From an uncultured Acetobacteroides sp. (GTDB taxonomy: Bacteria; Bacteroidota; Bacteroidia; Bacteroidales; ZOR0009): DNA of 64,000 nucleotides. The notes beneath the pieces were generated by a model. It was given only the letters and a program-made list of their open reading frames with translations, did no database searches and was not told the DNA's origin. The DNA lies in assembly GCF_963678165.1 (NCBI RefSeq), contig NZ_OY782755.1:496001-560000 (forward strand), read 5' to 3'. The position numbers were made by a program, and so were the translations under genes. The first letter of the stretch is position 1; each line of letters starts with the position of its first letter. Shown here in pieces: positions 52,420-60,571 of the stretch.

Positions 52420-52911
52420 TTAGCCTATTCTTTGCTGTAAACGCTCGACCATCAGCGCTACTGCTGGACATACAAATACGTTTTTATAGGTCAGGTTTAG
52501 AATTTGGTGCATGTTTACCCTGTCGGTATGCGGATATTCGCGGCATGCGCGTGGGCGCGACTCGTAGATGTTGCAGTACTTATCCTTCATCAGAAACGGA
52601 CATGGCGTTTGATGGTAAACGTAGTCGTTGTCGCTGTCGATGTAAAGATGTTGTGCTACAACCTGAGATGGCTTTATGCGTAGATGCTTCGCCATTCGCG
52701 AAATGTCGTTATCGGTAACTATTGGGCTGATGGAGGAGCAGCAACCTGCGCAATCTAGGCAGTCTACTTCCTCAAATACCTCGTCGTGGAGTTCATGGAA
52801 AAGCTTATCGAGGTTCTTAAGTTTTTTCGCCTTTATCTTGCTGAAAAAATCCTTTATTCTATTCTGGTTATCCTTTGCTCTTGTGATAATTGCTGAAAGT
52901 TCTGGTGTCAT
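52420..52911 (-). CDS. YkgJ-family cysteine cluster protein
   Basis: The protein is 163 residues from the ATG at 52911; a second in-frame ATG lies eight codons upstream. The N-terminal helix is charged (about 1-48). The cysteine pattern CLDCAGCCSS (about 51-60), CPFL and YCNIYESRPRACREYP (about 113-128) is the zinc- or iron-chelating cluster of PF03692. Members are widespread but of unknown function. It is convergent with pssA, with only a six-base gap, so the two transcripts probably overlap. Confidence 0.9.
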   Translation of the reverse strand: MTPELSAIITRAKDNQNRIKDFFSKIKAKKLKNLDKLFHELHDEVFEEVDCLDCAGCCSSISPIVTDNDISRMAKHLRIKPSQVVAQHLYIDSDNDYVYHQTPCPFLMKDKYCNIYESRPRACREYPHTDRVNMHQILNLTYKNVFVCPAVALMVERLQQRIG

Positions 52912-53229
52912 AAGTTGGCACGAATTTTGGCGCAAAGAAATAAAATCTCAGAATATCTTCTATTTCACAACCTCTAAATAGGGCAACTATAATCTATTGG
53001 TCGAGGGTGGCATCGCTTTTTATCGTAGGTAACTTCTTTTATTTCCAGTGTATGTTAAAGTGAATTAAATGTATCTTTTTAATTTTTTATGAAATGTTTC
53101 TTTACTAATATTGAACCAAAATAATGTTTTACAGCAGATTTTTAAGGGAAAAAGTTGCCGTTGAACAGAACTTATGGCAATATAATCTGCATCAAACAAC
53201 TAACGGACTTTAAAGTTAGGTTTACAAAT

Positions 53230-53931
53230 ATGAGGCATCACGAAATTGACCCCAAAGCGTATATCGAGAATGTCTACAGCGTATTTACCCACCTGTCTGA
53301 CGAAGATAAGGAGGCAATTATGGCTAATACAACTTGGCATCGCTTTAAAAAAAGCGAGATTGTTTTTAAGGAAGGTGATAAGCCTACGGGTCTCATTGTT
53401 TTGGTTGCTGGTAAGGTAAAGATGTTTAAGGAGGGTGTTGGTGGTCGTGAGCAAATTATTCGTATGGCTAAGCCTAGCACCATGATTGGTTACAGAGCCC
53501 TTTTTGCCGATGAAAACTACATCTCGTCTATTCAGGCAATTGAGGAGAGCATAATTTGCATTATCGATAAGGCTACGCTCTACAAGATTATGCGCTCGAA
53601 TATCGATATGACCCTCGCGCTGCTAAAGGTTGTTGCTTCGGAACTTGGTTTTTCCACTAACAGAACCGTTACGCTTACCCAAAAGCATATTCGTGGGCGT
53701 CTTGCCGAATCGTTGGTATTCCTTAAGGAAACATACGGTTTCGAGGATGATGGTGGAACGCTTAAGGTTTACCTGTCGCGTGAGGATTTGGCGAGCCTGT
53801 CGAATATGACAACGTCTAATGCAATCAGAACCCTTTCGAGCTTCGCTGCCGAGGATCTTATTCACCTCGATGGACGCCGAATCAAGATTCTTGATTTGAA
53901 AAAGTTAGAACGAATTAGCGATTTAGGATAA
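53230..53931 (+). CDS. Crp/Fnr-family transcriptional regulator
   Basis: The protein is 233 residues from the ATG at 53230 (MRHHEIDPKAYIENVYSVFT); the frame is open to a TTG at 53155, a weaker start. A cyclic-nucleotide-binding-type domain (about 20-140) contains FKEGDKPTGLIVLVAGKVK. A C-terminal winged helix-turn-helix (about 155-225) contains LSREDLASLSNMTTSNAIRT. No Fnr-type cysteine cluster was seen, so it is not an oxygen sensor of that kind. The ligand and targets are unknown. A terminator follows and separates it from murF-alr. Confidence 0.92.
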   Translation: MRHHEIDPKAYIENVYSVFTHLSDEDKEAIMANTTWHRFKKSEIVFKEGDKPTGLIVLVAGKVKMFKEGVGGREQIIRMAKPSTMIGYRALFADENYISSIQAIEESIICIIDKATLYKIMRSNIDMTLALLKVVASELGFSTNRTVTLTQKHIRGRLAESLVFLKETYGFEDDGGTLKVYLSREDLASLSNMTTSNAIRTLSSFAAEDLIHLDGRRIKILDLKKLERISDLG

Positions 53932-53935
53932 AATG

Positions 53936-53966
53936 AAAGAGACCACCATAGGGTGGTCTTTTTTTG
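53936..53966. terminator. Bidirectional terminator between convergent genes
   Basis: The 8-bp stem AGACCACC/GGTGGTCT (53940-53947 with 53952-53959) is flanked by AAAG and TTTTTTT. It serves the Crp/Fnr gene (+) and murF-alr (-). Confidence 0.87.
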
Positions 53967-53967
53967 C

Positions 53968-56430
53968 TTATTCCTGAATGTAGATGCGCTTTACGCGCCT
54001 TGATATTCCTGTCAGTATCTCGTACGGGATGGTTCCAATCCATGATGCGATATCCATTATGGTTGGGTTCTCGCCAAAGATGGTTACCTCATCGCCCTCG
54101 TGAGCATCAATATCTGTTATGTCGATCATGCAGGTGTCCATGCAGATGTTGCCGATGATTGGAGCCAACTCGCCTTTCACCATAATCTTTCCAACGCCAT
54201 TGCTTAGCCTTCTGTTAAGCCCATCGGCGTAGCCAATAGGGATGGTGGCAATACGCTTAGGCGTCTCCACCTTGCCCTTTCGTCCATAGCCTACCGATTC
54301 GTGAGGTGGAATGTCCTTGGTTTGAACTATTGTGGAGCGTAGGGTGCTTACCATTTCGAGCTTAGCCTGGTTGGCTGCGCTTACCCCGTAAAGACCAATG
54401 CCCAACCGTACCATGTCGAATTCTGCACTTGGGAAGCGTTCTATCCCTGCGGAGTTAAGGATGTGGCGGTTGATATGGTACCCCAGCTTATCGATTATCC
54501 GCGATGAAAGCCGGCTGAAGAGGGCTATCTGCTGGTTGGTGAAATCGTCGTGGATAGCCTCGTCGCTTGCGGCAAGGTGCGAGAATATGCTCGATATCCT
54601 TAGCTGCTCGTCGTCCTTTAGGAAGGAAATTAGCTCGTCGATGTCCTCTTCGATGAAGCCAAGGCGGTGCATGCCGGTGTCGAGCTTAACGTGGATTGGG
54701 TAGCTGGTGACGCCAGCCCTGACAGCGGCATCCCTAAAGCGGGTGAGGGCGGTTCTGCTGTATATTTCGGGCTCTAGGTTGTAGCTAATCATGAGGTCGA
54801 ACGAGCCGGGTTCGGCGTTGAGCACGATGATGGGCATGGTGATGCCAGCCTCGCGTAGTTCCACCCCTTCGTCGGCAAAGGCTACGGCAAGGTAGTCGAT
54901 CCGCTGGTACTGCAGCATGCTGGCGATCTCGTAGAAGCCGCTGCCGTACGAGAATGCTTTGACCATTGCCACAAACTTGGTGGTGGGCTTAACCAGCGAG
55001 CGGAAGTAGTTGAGGTTGTTGACCAGCGCGTTGAGGTTGATCTCTAGTACCGTCTGGTGTATTTGGCGCTCGAGCTGGCGCGATATGCGCTCGAACTGGA
55101 AGCTGCGGCTCCCTTTTAGAAGGATCGCCTCGTTGGCAAAATCCTCCTTGTGGTAGGAGTGCAGAAAGTCGTCGGTGCTGGTGAAGAAGCGCTTCTCGAT
55201 GCCCGTAAATAGCGACTCATTGGCGCTAATGGCGGTGCCGATGCCGATGATCTTATCCACATGCTTTTCCTTAACCAGCCTGGCAACCTCGCTGTAGAGC
55301 TCCTGGTTGCTTTTGCCGCTCTGGAAGATATCTGAAAGGATAAGCGTTCGCTTGCTAAACTTTTGGTTGTTGAGCAGGTTCAGCGCGATGGTTAGCGAGC
55401 TGATGTCGGAGTTGTAGCTATCGTTGATGATGGTACAGCTGTTTATGCCCTCCTTCTGCTCGAGGCGCATGGCTACGGGGATGAGCTTCTTTACGCGCTC
55501 CTCGATAAACTCTGGCGTAAAGCCAAGGACGAGCAGCAGCGAGATGCTGTGCATGGCATTCTCCACCGAGGCATCATCAGTAAAGGGGATTTCAGCCGTG
55601 AAGGTCTCCTGCGCGTAGCAGAGCGTTAGCTTCGTGTGCTTGTCCACCTCCTTGCCCAGGATGGTAAGCGACGCATCCTTTGAGGTTCCCCATGTGAATA
55701 GTTGCTTGCCCTTGAGCGGGATGTTGTGCACCTCCTCGTTGATAAGGCTATTGTCGAGCTGGTAGATGATTACCTTGGAATGCTCGAAGAGCTCCAGCTT
55801 CTCCTGTAGCTTCTCCCGTAAGGTGCTAAAGTTCTCCTGATGCGCGGCGCCGATGTTGGTGATGATGCCGATATCGGGAGTCAGGATGTGCTCGAGGCGG
55901 TGCATCTCGGAGGGTTTGGATATGCCAGCTTCGAAGATGGCTACGTCGTTTTCGGGGCTCATGAGCCACACCGAGAGCGGAACGCCAACCTGCGAGTTGT
56001 AGCTGCGCGGGCTGCGCACCACCTTCTTCTCGCCGTGCATCAGCTGGGTGGCCCACTCCTTAACCACCGTTTTGCCGTTGCTGCCGGTGACGCCTACCAC
56101 GGGGTAGCTGAAGCGCCTGCGGTGGAAGGCGGCCAGCGACTGCAGCGCGTCGAGCGTATTATCGACAAAGATGAAGCTGGCGTCGGCGAACTTGCTGATG
56201 TCGGGGAGCGCTTTTTGAACTACCACAAAGCTGCGGATGCCCTTTTGGTAGAGTTCGGAGATAAACTTGTGCCCATCGTGGTGAATGCCCTGTATGGCAA
56301 AGAAGATGGAGTCGTTGGGAGATGCGGCGCTTCGGCTATCTATTATAAGGTGGCTTACCGTGGCATCCGGATTACCCACCAGCTTGCCGCTAACGGCAAG
56401 GGTGATATCCTTTAACGTGTAATTTGGCAT
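53968..56430 (-). CDS. Bifunctional MurF / alanine racemase fusion
   Basis: The protein is 820 residues from the ATG at 56430 (MPNYTLKDITLAVSGKLVG). The frame is open 17 codons further, but that part is made of heptamer repeats. Residues about 1-445 are MurF (Mur ligase), with ATP loop GVTGSNGKTVVKEW, YNSQVGVPLSVW and NDSYNSDISSLTIAL. Residues about 450-820 are alanine racemase, with the PLP lysine in VAMVKAFSYGSGFYE, KLDTGMHRLGF and the active-site region VGYGRKGK and IPIGYADG. It makes D-alanine and adds D-Ala-D-Ala to the UDP-MurNAc tripeptide for cell-wall synthesis. The fusion is known in Bacteroidota. Confidence 0.95.
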   Translation of the reverse strand: MPNYTLKDITLAVSGKLVGNPDATVSHLIIDSRSAASPNDSIFFAIQGIHHDGHKFISELYQKGIRSFVVVQKALPDISKFADASFIFVDNTLDALQSLAAFHRRRFSYPVVGVTGSNGKTVVKEWATQLMHGEKKVVRSPRSYNSQVGVPLSVWLMSPENDVAIFEAGISKPSEMHRLEHILTPDIGIITNIGAAHQENFSTLREKLQEKLELFEHSKVIIYQLDNSLINEEVHNIPLKGKQLFTWGTSKDASLTILGKEVDKHTKLTLCYAQETFTAEIPFTDDASVENAMHSISLLLVLGFTPEFIEERVKKLIPVAMRLEQKEGINSCTIINDSYNSDISSLTIALNLLNNQKFSKRTLILSDIFQSGKSNQELYSEVARLVKEKHVDKIIGIGTAISANESLFTGIEKRFFTSTDDFLHSYHKEDFANEAILLKGSRSFQFERISRQLERQIHQTVLEINLNALVNNLNYFRSLVKPTTKFVAMVKAFSYGSGFYEIASMLQYQRIDYLAVAFADEGVELREAGITMPIIVLNAEPGSFDLMISYNLEPEIYSRTALTRFRDAAVRAGVTSYPIHVKLDTGMHRLGFIEEDIDELISFLKDDEQLRISSIFSHLAASDEAIHDDFTNQQIALFSRLSSRIIDKLGYHINRHILNSAGIERFPSAEFDMVRLGIGLYGVSAANQAKLEMVSTLRSTIVQTKDIPPHESVGYGRKGKVETPKRIATIPIGYADGLNRRLSNGVGKIMVKGELAPIIGNICMDTCMIDITDIDAHEGDEVTIFGENPTIMDIASWIGTIPYEILTGISRRVKRIYIQE

Positions 56431-56433
56431 GCT

Positions 56434-56481
56434 GTAAATAGTATCAAGTGTCAGGATACCAGATTTTGGATCAAGTATCAC
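56434..56481. repeat. Heptamer tandem repeat directly upstream of murF-alr
   Basis: On the minus strand the 7-mers read ATACTTG ATCCAAA, then ATCTGGT ATCCTGA, then CACTTGA TACTATT. They run to within a few bases of the murF-alr start codon, showing that the open frame upstream of 56430 is repeat DNA. The gap up to 56764 holds only a small CCGAGC/GCTCGG hairpin (56629-56647). Confidence 0.65.
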
Positions 56482-56764
56482 GGCACTGTTAATCTCCTAG
56501 GAGAAGTTAAACGGGAATAGGCGGAAGGAATAGAACGCTGATTTTACTGGTATAGCCGATGTTCACAGATCTTCGTTCAGTGCTGCTTGGTTTAGTGCTC
56601 CATTCAACCAGCGCTGTCATTGGCTCCGCCGAGCGGGTACTGCTCGGGGCTGTGACAAGCACGGGGATGGCGCATTGGGTGTCATCATTCTCCTAACAAA
56701 TCGACATTGGATTGTTCTCTGTGACCTCGGCGTATCCGTGCCTCGGTGTTGAATATCTACCGCC

Positions 56765-57352
56765 TTACCGCTTCGAATCGTTGTTCGCCTTGTTGAAGCA
56801 GGAGCGGCAAAGAGGCTCGTAGGAGTCTTTTTCGCCCAAAACCACCAGCTTATCGTTCACAACGGTTCTATGCGAATACTGAGCTAAGTTACCGCATTTC
56901 ATGCAAACGGCATGAACTTTTGTGACATATTCTGCCGTTGCCATCAGCGAGGGGATTGGCCCGAAGGGCTTTCCCTTGTAGTCCATGTCCAGTCCGGCAA
57001 CGATTACGCGGATACCCTGGTTGGCGAGGTTGTTGCAGACGTCGATAAGGCCCATGTCGAAGAATTGCGCCTCGTCGATGCCCACCACGTCCACGTCGCC
57101 GCAGAGGAGTAGGATGTTGCCCGAGCCGGACACGGGGGTGGAGCGGATGGCGTTCGAATCGTGCGAAACTACCTCGCTGGTGGAGTAGCGGACATCAACT
57201 TCGGGCTTGAAGATCTCGACCCGCTGGTTGGCAAATTTGGCTCGCTTCAGGCGGCGGATAAGCTCCTCGGTTTTACCCGAAAACATCGATCCGCACACCA
57301 CCTCTATCCATCCTTTTGAGGCCCTACCGTTTAACGATTTTTCCAGAAACAT
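56765..57352 (-). CDS. tdk: Thymidine kinase
   Basis: The 195-residue cytoplasmic protein has the P-loop [15 protein letters not shown] (about 21-35), the DEAQFFD motif (about 93-99), the lasso region [19 protein letters not shown] (about 122-140) and four zinc cysteines (CMKCGNLA and CRSCF). It phosphorylates thymidine and deoxyuridine for nucleotide salvage. It is the homotetrameric type II enzyme. A TACTTTTG promoter lies 34 bases upstream. The next gene is divergent. Confidence 0.97.
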   Translation of the reverse strand: MFLEKSLNGRASKGWIEVVCGSMFSGKTEELIRRLKRAKFANQRVEIFKPEVDVRYSTSEVVSHDSNAIRSTPVSGSGNILLLCGDVDVVGIDEAQFFDMGLIDVCNNLANQGIRVIVAGLDMDYKGKPFGPIPSLMATAEYVTKVHAVCMKCGNLAQYSHRTVVNDKLVVLGEKDSYEPLCRSCFNKANNDSKR

Positions 57353-57385
57353 ATACTGCTCGTACCTTTTATATAACTACTTTTA

Positions 57386-57393
57386 CAAAAGTA
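57386..57393 (-). promoter_or_regulatory. Promoter for tdk
   Basis: The minus strand reads TACTTTTG, an exact TAnnTTTG element. It lies in the 84-base region shared with the divergent gene at 57437; the surrounding TACTTTTACAAAAGTA is a perfect 16-base palindrome (57378-57393). Confidence 0.5.
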
Positions 57394-57436
57394 TTATTTT
57401 TTGATTCCTTTTTACTGATAAATAGAAGATACCCCA

Positions 57437-58327
57437 ATGAACTTGCCAACAATTTCATCCGAGCTGAAGCTGCTTTTAACGCTGGTGGACCAATGGAAGT
57501 CGAGCAATAAAATCCCCGATATCGAGCGCGAGATTGCTTTAGATAAGCTGAAAATGGTATACGCCCAGCTGAAGGAGTTCACCCAGCCCGCCGATAGCTT
57601 TACGGCGAGCTACGAGCGGCCGCAGGCTGGCGCGGCAGCAGGCAGCAGCAGCCTTTGCGGGGTCTTCTACGAGATTCAGGAAGAGGTGGCGGAGAGGCTC
57701 GAGCCAATGCCTGCCGTTAAGGCGCAGCCCGCTTCCGGCATCGAGGAGCTGGTTATCCCCGACTTCCCGTTGCTGACCGGAAGGCCTAAGGAGGCCGACG
57801 AGCAGCCTGCCCGGCTCACCGTTGAGGAGGCATCGCCCATCCTCAAGTCGATATCGAGCATTGCCGATGCCATCAACAGCAGCGCAAGGCCCGCCGAGGT
57901 GAGGACCGAGCCCCAAGCAGCGCCTGCGGCTAAACGGCCTAGCCCGGTAGCCGAGCCGGTACGGGTGGAGGAGCCGGTTGCCCCAACCCCCAAAGCGGAG
58001 AGCCCCCGATTGGGCGAGGCCGCCGAAGTCCGGAAGCCATTCGTGAAGGAGCCGGTAGCGCCCAGCCGACAGCCCGATGTGGCGCCGAAGCCCCAGGGTA
58101 AGCCCGTGGAGGATATCCGAAAGGCCATCAGCTTTAACGATAAGTTCTTCCTGATTAAGGAGCTGTTTAAGGGCGACGCCCACGCCTATGAGGCAACCAT
58201 CACCCAGCTGAACTCCTTCGAAACGCTCGACGAGGCGCTGATCTACATCCAGGAAAACTACCGCTGGGATGCCTCATCGACGGCCGCCCTGCTGATTGTT
58301 GACCTGCTGCAGCGGAAGTTCATCTAG
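57437..58327 (+). CDS. Conserved Bacteroidales hypothetical protein with disordered linker
   Basis: The 296-residue protein has no signal or membrane helix. A short helical N-terminus (about 1-50) and a long Ala/Pro/Glu/Val-rich middle (about 55-225, with repeated EPV and APxA motifs) are followed by a compact C-terminal domain of about 65 residues. That domain reads ISFNDKFFLIKELFKGDAHA and TLDEALIYIQENYRWD, and resembles a domain conserved in many Bacteroidales hypotheticals. Function is unknown; the layout suggests a scaffold or adaptor. It is divergent from tdk. Confidence 0.75.
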   Translation: MNLPTISSELKLLLTLVDQWKSSNKIPDIEREIALDKLKMVYAQLKEFTQPADSFTASYERPQAGAAAGSSSLCGVFYEIQEEVAERLEPMPAVKAQPASGIEELVIPDFPLLTGRPKEADEQPARLTVEEASPILKSISSIADAINSSARPAEVRTEPQAAPAAKRPSPVAEPVRVEEPVAPTPKAESPRLGEAAEVRKPFVKEPVAPSRQPDVAPKPQGKPVEDIRKAISFNDKFFLIKELFKGDAHAYEATITQLNSFETLDEALIYIQENYRWDASSTAALLIVDLLQRKFI

Positions 58328-58422
58328 GGAGAAGTAAAGAGGAATTTATTCGGAAGATGCTACTTCAGAAGCTAGACGAGGCTATAGGAATAATTGCTGC
58401 AACGATCATTCAACGTAGATTA

Positions 58423-58561
58423 TCCCCTCCCTTGGAGGGGCAGGGGTGGGTTTAAAAGCTGCCCAACGTGGAAATGCATCGAAGCTGTAGTGAACGACCC
58501 CTGTCAGGGGTGCACACCTTAAGTTGTCAGAAGAATCTAGCGTCTATTATCTAAAATCATA
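58423..58561. repeat. GC-rich palindrome and heptamer repeat upstream of rsmI
   Basis: A palindrome copy lies at about 58423-58453 (CCCCTCC-CTT-GGAGGGG, then CAGGGGTGGG). At 58533-58561 four heptamers follow (ATCTAGC GTCTATT ATCTAA) just before the rsmI start. Confidence 0.65.
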
Positions 58562-58569
58562 ATCAGCGA

Positions 58570-59328
58570 ATGTCAAAGCTCTACATAGTTCCAACGCCCA
58601 TTGGGAACCTCGAGGATATGACCCTGCGGGCCATTAACGTGCTGAAAAGCGCCGACGTGGTGCTGGCCGAGGATACCCGCAAGTCGGCCATCTTGCTGAA
58701 GCATTACAGCATTCAGGCCAAGCTGCAGAGCCACCACAAGTTTAACGAGCACAAAACCGTGGATATGGTGGCCGACCTGATCGGCGCCGGCCAGTCGGTT
58801 GCCCTAGTCTCCGATGCTGGCACGCCCGGCATCTCCGACCCCGGCTTTCTGCTGGTGCGCACCTGCCTGGAGCGCGGCATAGAGGTGGAGTGCCTGCCCG
58901 GCGCAACGGCCTTTGTGCCCGCGCTGGTAAACAGCGGCCTGCCCTGCGACAAGTTCGTGTTCGAGGGATTTCTGCCCCAGAAGAAGGGGCGTCAAACCAG
59001 GCTCGAGAAGATGGCTACCGAAGATCGTACCATCGTCTTTTACGAGTCGCCCCACCGCCTGGTGAAGACGCTCACCCAGCTGGCCGAGCACATGGGCCCC
59101 GACCGTAGGGCCTCCGTTTCGCGCGAGCTCACCAAGCTCTACGAGGAGAACGCCCGCGGCACCCTTGCCGAGCTCATCGCCCACTTTAGCGCCAAGGAGG
59201 TGAAGGGCGAGATCGTCATCATCGTGGAGGGCGTCACCCAAAAGGAGACCAAGAAGCGGAACAAGTACCGCAACGACGAGGACGAGGACTACAACTCGGA
59301 GGAGTGGGTGGAGAAGAATGAAGAATGA
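58570..59328 (+). CDS. rsmI: 16S rRNA 2'-O-ribose C1402 methyltransferase
   Basis: The 252-residue cytoplasmic protein starts with the tetrapyrrole-methylase-fold signature PTPIGNLEDMTLRA (about 8-21), then AEDTRK (about 34-39), VSDAGTPGISDPG (about 80-92), CLPGATAFVPALVNSGLP and FYESPHRL. RsmI methylates the 2'-O of C1402 in 16S rRNA with S-adenosylmethionine. The C-terminus has an unusual acidic tail rich in Asp, Glu, Asn and Tyr (about 228-252) beyond the normal end of the fold. A bidirectional terminator follows. Confidence 0.96.
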   Translation: MSKLYIVPTPIGNLEDMTLRAINVLKSADVVLAEDTRKSAILLKHYSIQAKLQSHHKFNEHKTVDMVADLIGAGQSVALVSDAGTPGISDPGFLLVRTCLERGIEVECLPGATAFVPALVNSGLPCDKFVFEGFLPQKKGRQTRLEKMATEDRTIVFYESPHRLVKTLTQLAEHMGPDRRASVSRELTKLYEENARGTLAELIAHFSAKEVKGEIVIIVEGVTQKETKKRNKYRNDEDEDYNSEEWVEKNEE

Positions 59329-59351
59329 AAATCTGAAAGCATGAAAATATG

Positions 59352-59384
59352 AAAAATGCCGATCTGTGTAGGGTCGGCATTTTT
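59352..59384. terminator. Bidirectional terminator between convergent genes
   Basis: The 11-bp stem AAAAATGCCGA/TCGGCATTTTT (59352-59362 with 59374-59384) has an 11-base loop and flanking A and T runs. It serves rsmI (+) and the restriction endonuclease gene (-). Confidence 0.87.
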
Positions 59385-59398
59385 TGGTTACTGGTAGG

Positions 59399-60571
59399 CT
59401 AAACTTGTTTCGCTTTAACAGTTTGAACAAAGCTTTCAAGAGTTAGAATCTTGCTCCTGTAGTCTTTTGGGAAAAAGTTTAGAAATTGATTGGGGACGAC
59501 TAGGCAAACGTCATATTTATACATTTCATCGAGCTGGTTCTTCGAAATGCCCTGTTGTAGTGTAAACAGGTGTTTTGTTTTAATCTTATCGGCTTCATTC
59601 AGTATTTGCCTCCACCGATCTTTGCAGGTTGTTTTAGCGGCTAGCAGAATTAATTTGTTGCCGTCAAACCTTGAGTTGTGGTATGCTTCAACGCTTGGGA
59701 ATAGAAAGTCTGGTTTCTTGTTACCTTCAGTGACCGCTTGGGTGCTGAAGGATAGCTCGAATCTGTTGAAGATCTCTGATAGGTGATGCTCTAGGGATTT
59801 GCCTGCTCTGCTTTTTCTCCTGTTTAGAATGGTGTTGGCTACATCAATTAGCTCCTCTACAGAGGAGAAGGGAGACGTAATTCTACCTGAATAGCGATTG
59901 TTCTCAAACGCTTTGAACAGCCTATATTCAGCATCAATCCAGCTTAGCAGCGATTCATCCGGTTTGCTTTTTATTTGAGTAGGTGTTGTTTGGTAAGCAT
60001 TAATAAAGCAGGTTCGGGCTTGTGTCGCTAAGTCAAAGGTCGATGGGAATTCGGATTGGACGGATTGTATGTACTGCCGAAAGCAATTGGAGAGGATGTC
60101 ATCGGGCGATAGTATGGGGCTTTTGTTGATGAGCTCGCCTATGGAGGTTGGCGTTAAGCCGAAGAATGCGAGGAATTCGTCGATGTCGATGTCGGCGCTT
60201 AGAACAAAGGCCTGGAGGTAATCCTCTTGAACTTTGGTGATGATTAGCAGGTCTCCTACATTATCTTCTGTTAGAAACGGGAAACCCTTCCCAAACCTTG
60301 TTAGGCGATACTCATTTCTAGTTCCGACACCATAGTAAATGGCGCGGCTTTGGGTCTCAAAGTCATCCTGCCATTTTATGGTGATGAATTTATCGAGGTT
60401 TGATCCTTTTACCCCAGGCTTTTCGAAAAAAAGCGGCCTCGCCTTTTTTGAAATATGGAAACCTGCTTGATGGGCACCGGTTGCACCGGTATCATTGGCG
60501 GTAATATACTTGGCAAACGATAGGTCATTCCTCTGGACCGCCTGAATCGCTTTTTCTACTATCCCTTCCAT
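59399..60571 (-). CDS. EcoRII-type type II restriction endonuclease
   Basis: The 390-residue protein matches EcoRII in length and layout. A B3-like effector DNA-binding domain lies at about 15-150 (YITANDTGATGAHQAGFHI, GKGFPFLTEDN). The C-terminal PD-(D/E)xK catalytic domain contains KKPDFLFPSVEAYHNSRFDG (about 285-304) and LAAKTTCKDRWRQIL (about 311-325), then KHLFTLQQGIS. EcoRII needs two copies of CCWGG and cuts before the first C. The same site is likely but unproven here. Its start overlaps the end of the methyltransferase gene by 47 bases on the same strand. Confidence 0.93.
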   Translation of the reverse strand: MEGIVEKAIQAVQRNDLSFAKYITANDTGATGAHQAGFHISKKARPLFFEKPGVKGSNLDKFITIKWQDDFETQSRAIYYGVGTRNEYRLTRFGKGFPFLTEDNVGDLLIITKVQEDYLQAFVLSADIDIDEFLAFFGLTPTSIGELINKSPILSPDDILSNCFRQYIQSVQSEFPSTFDLATQARTCFINAYQTTPTQIKSKPDESLLSWIDAEYRLFKAFENNRYSGRITSPFSSVEELIDVANTILNRRKSRAGKSLEHHLSEIFNRFELSFSTQAVTEGNKKPDFLFPSVEAYHNSRFDGNKLILLAAKTTCKDRWRQILNEADKIKTKHLFTLQQGISKNQLDEMYKYDVCLVVPNQFLNFFPKDYRSKILTLESFVQTVKAKQV

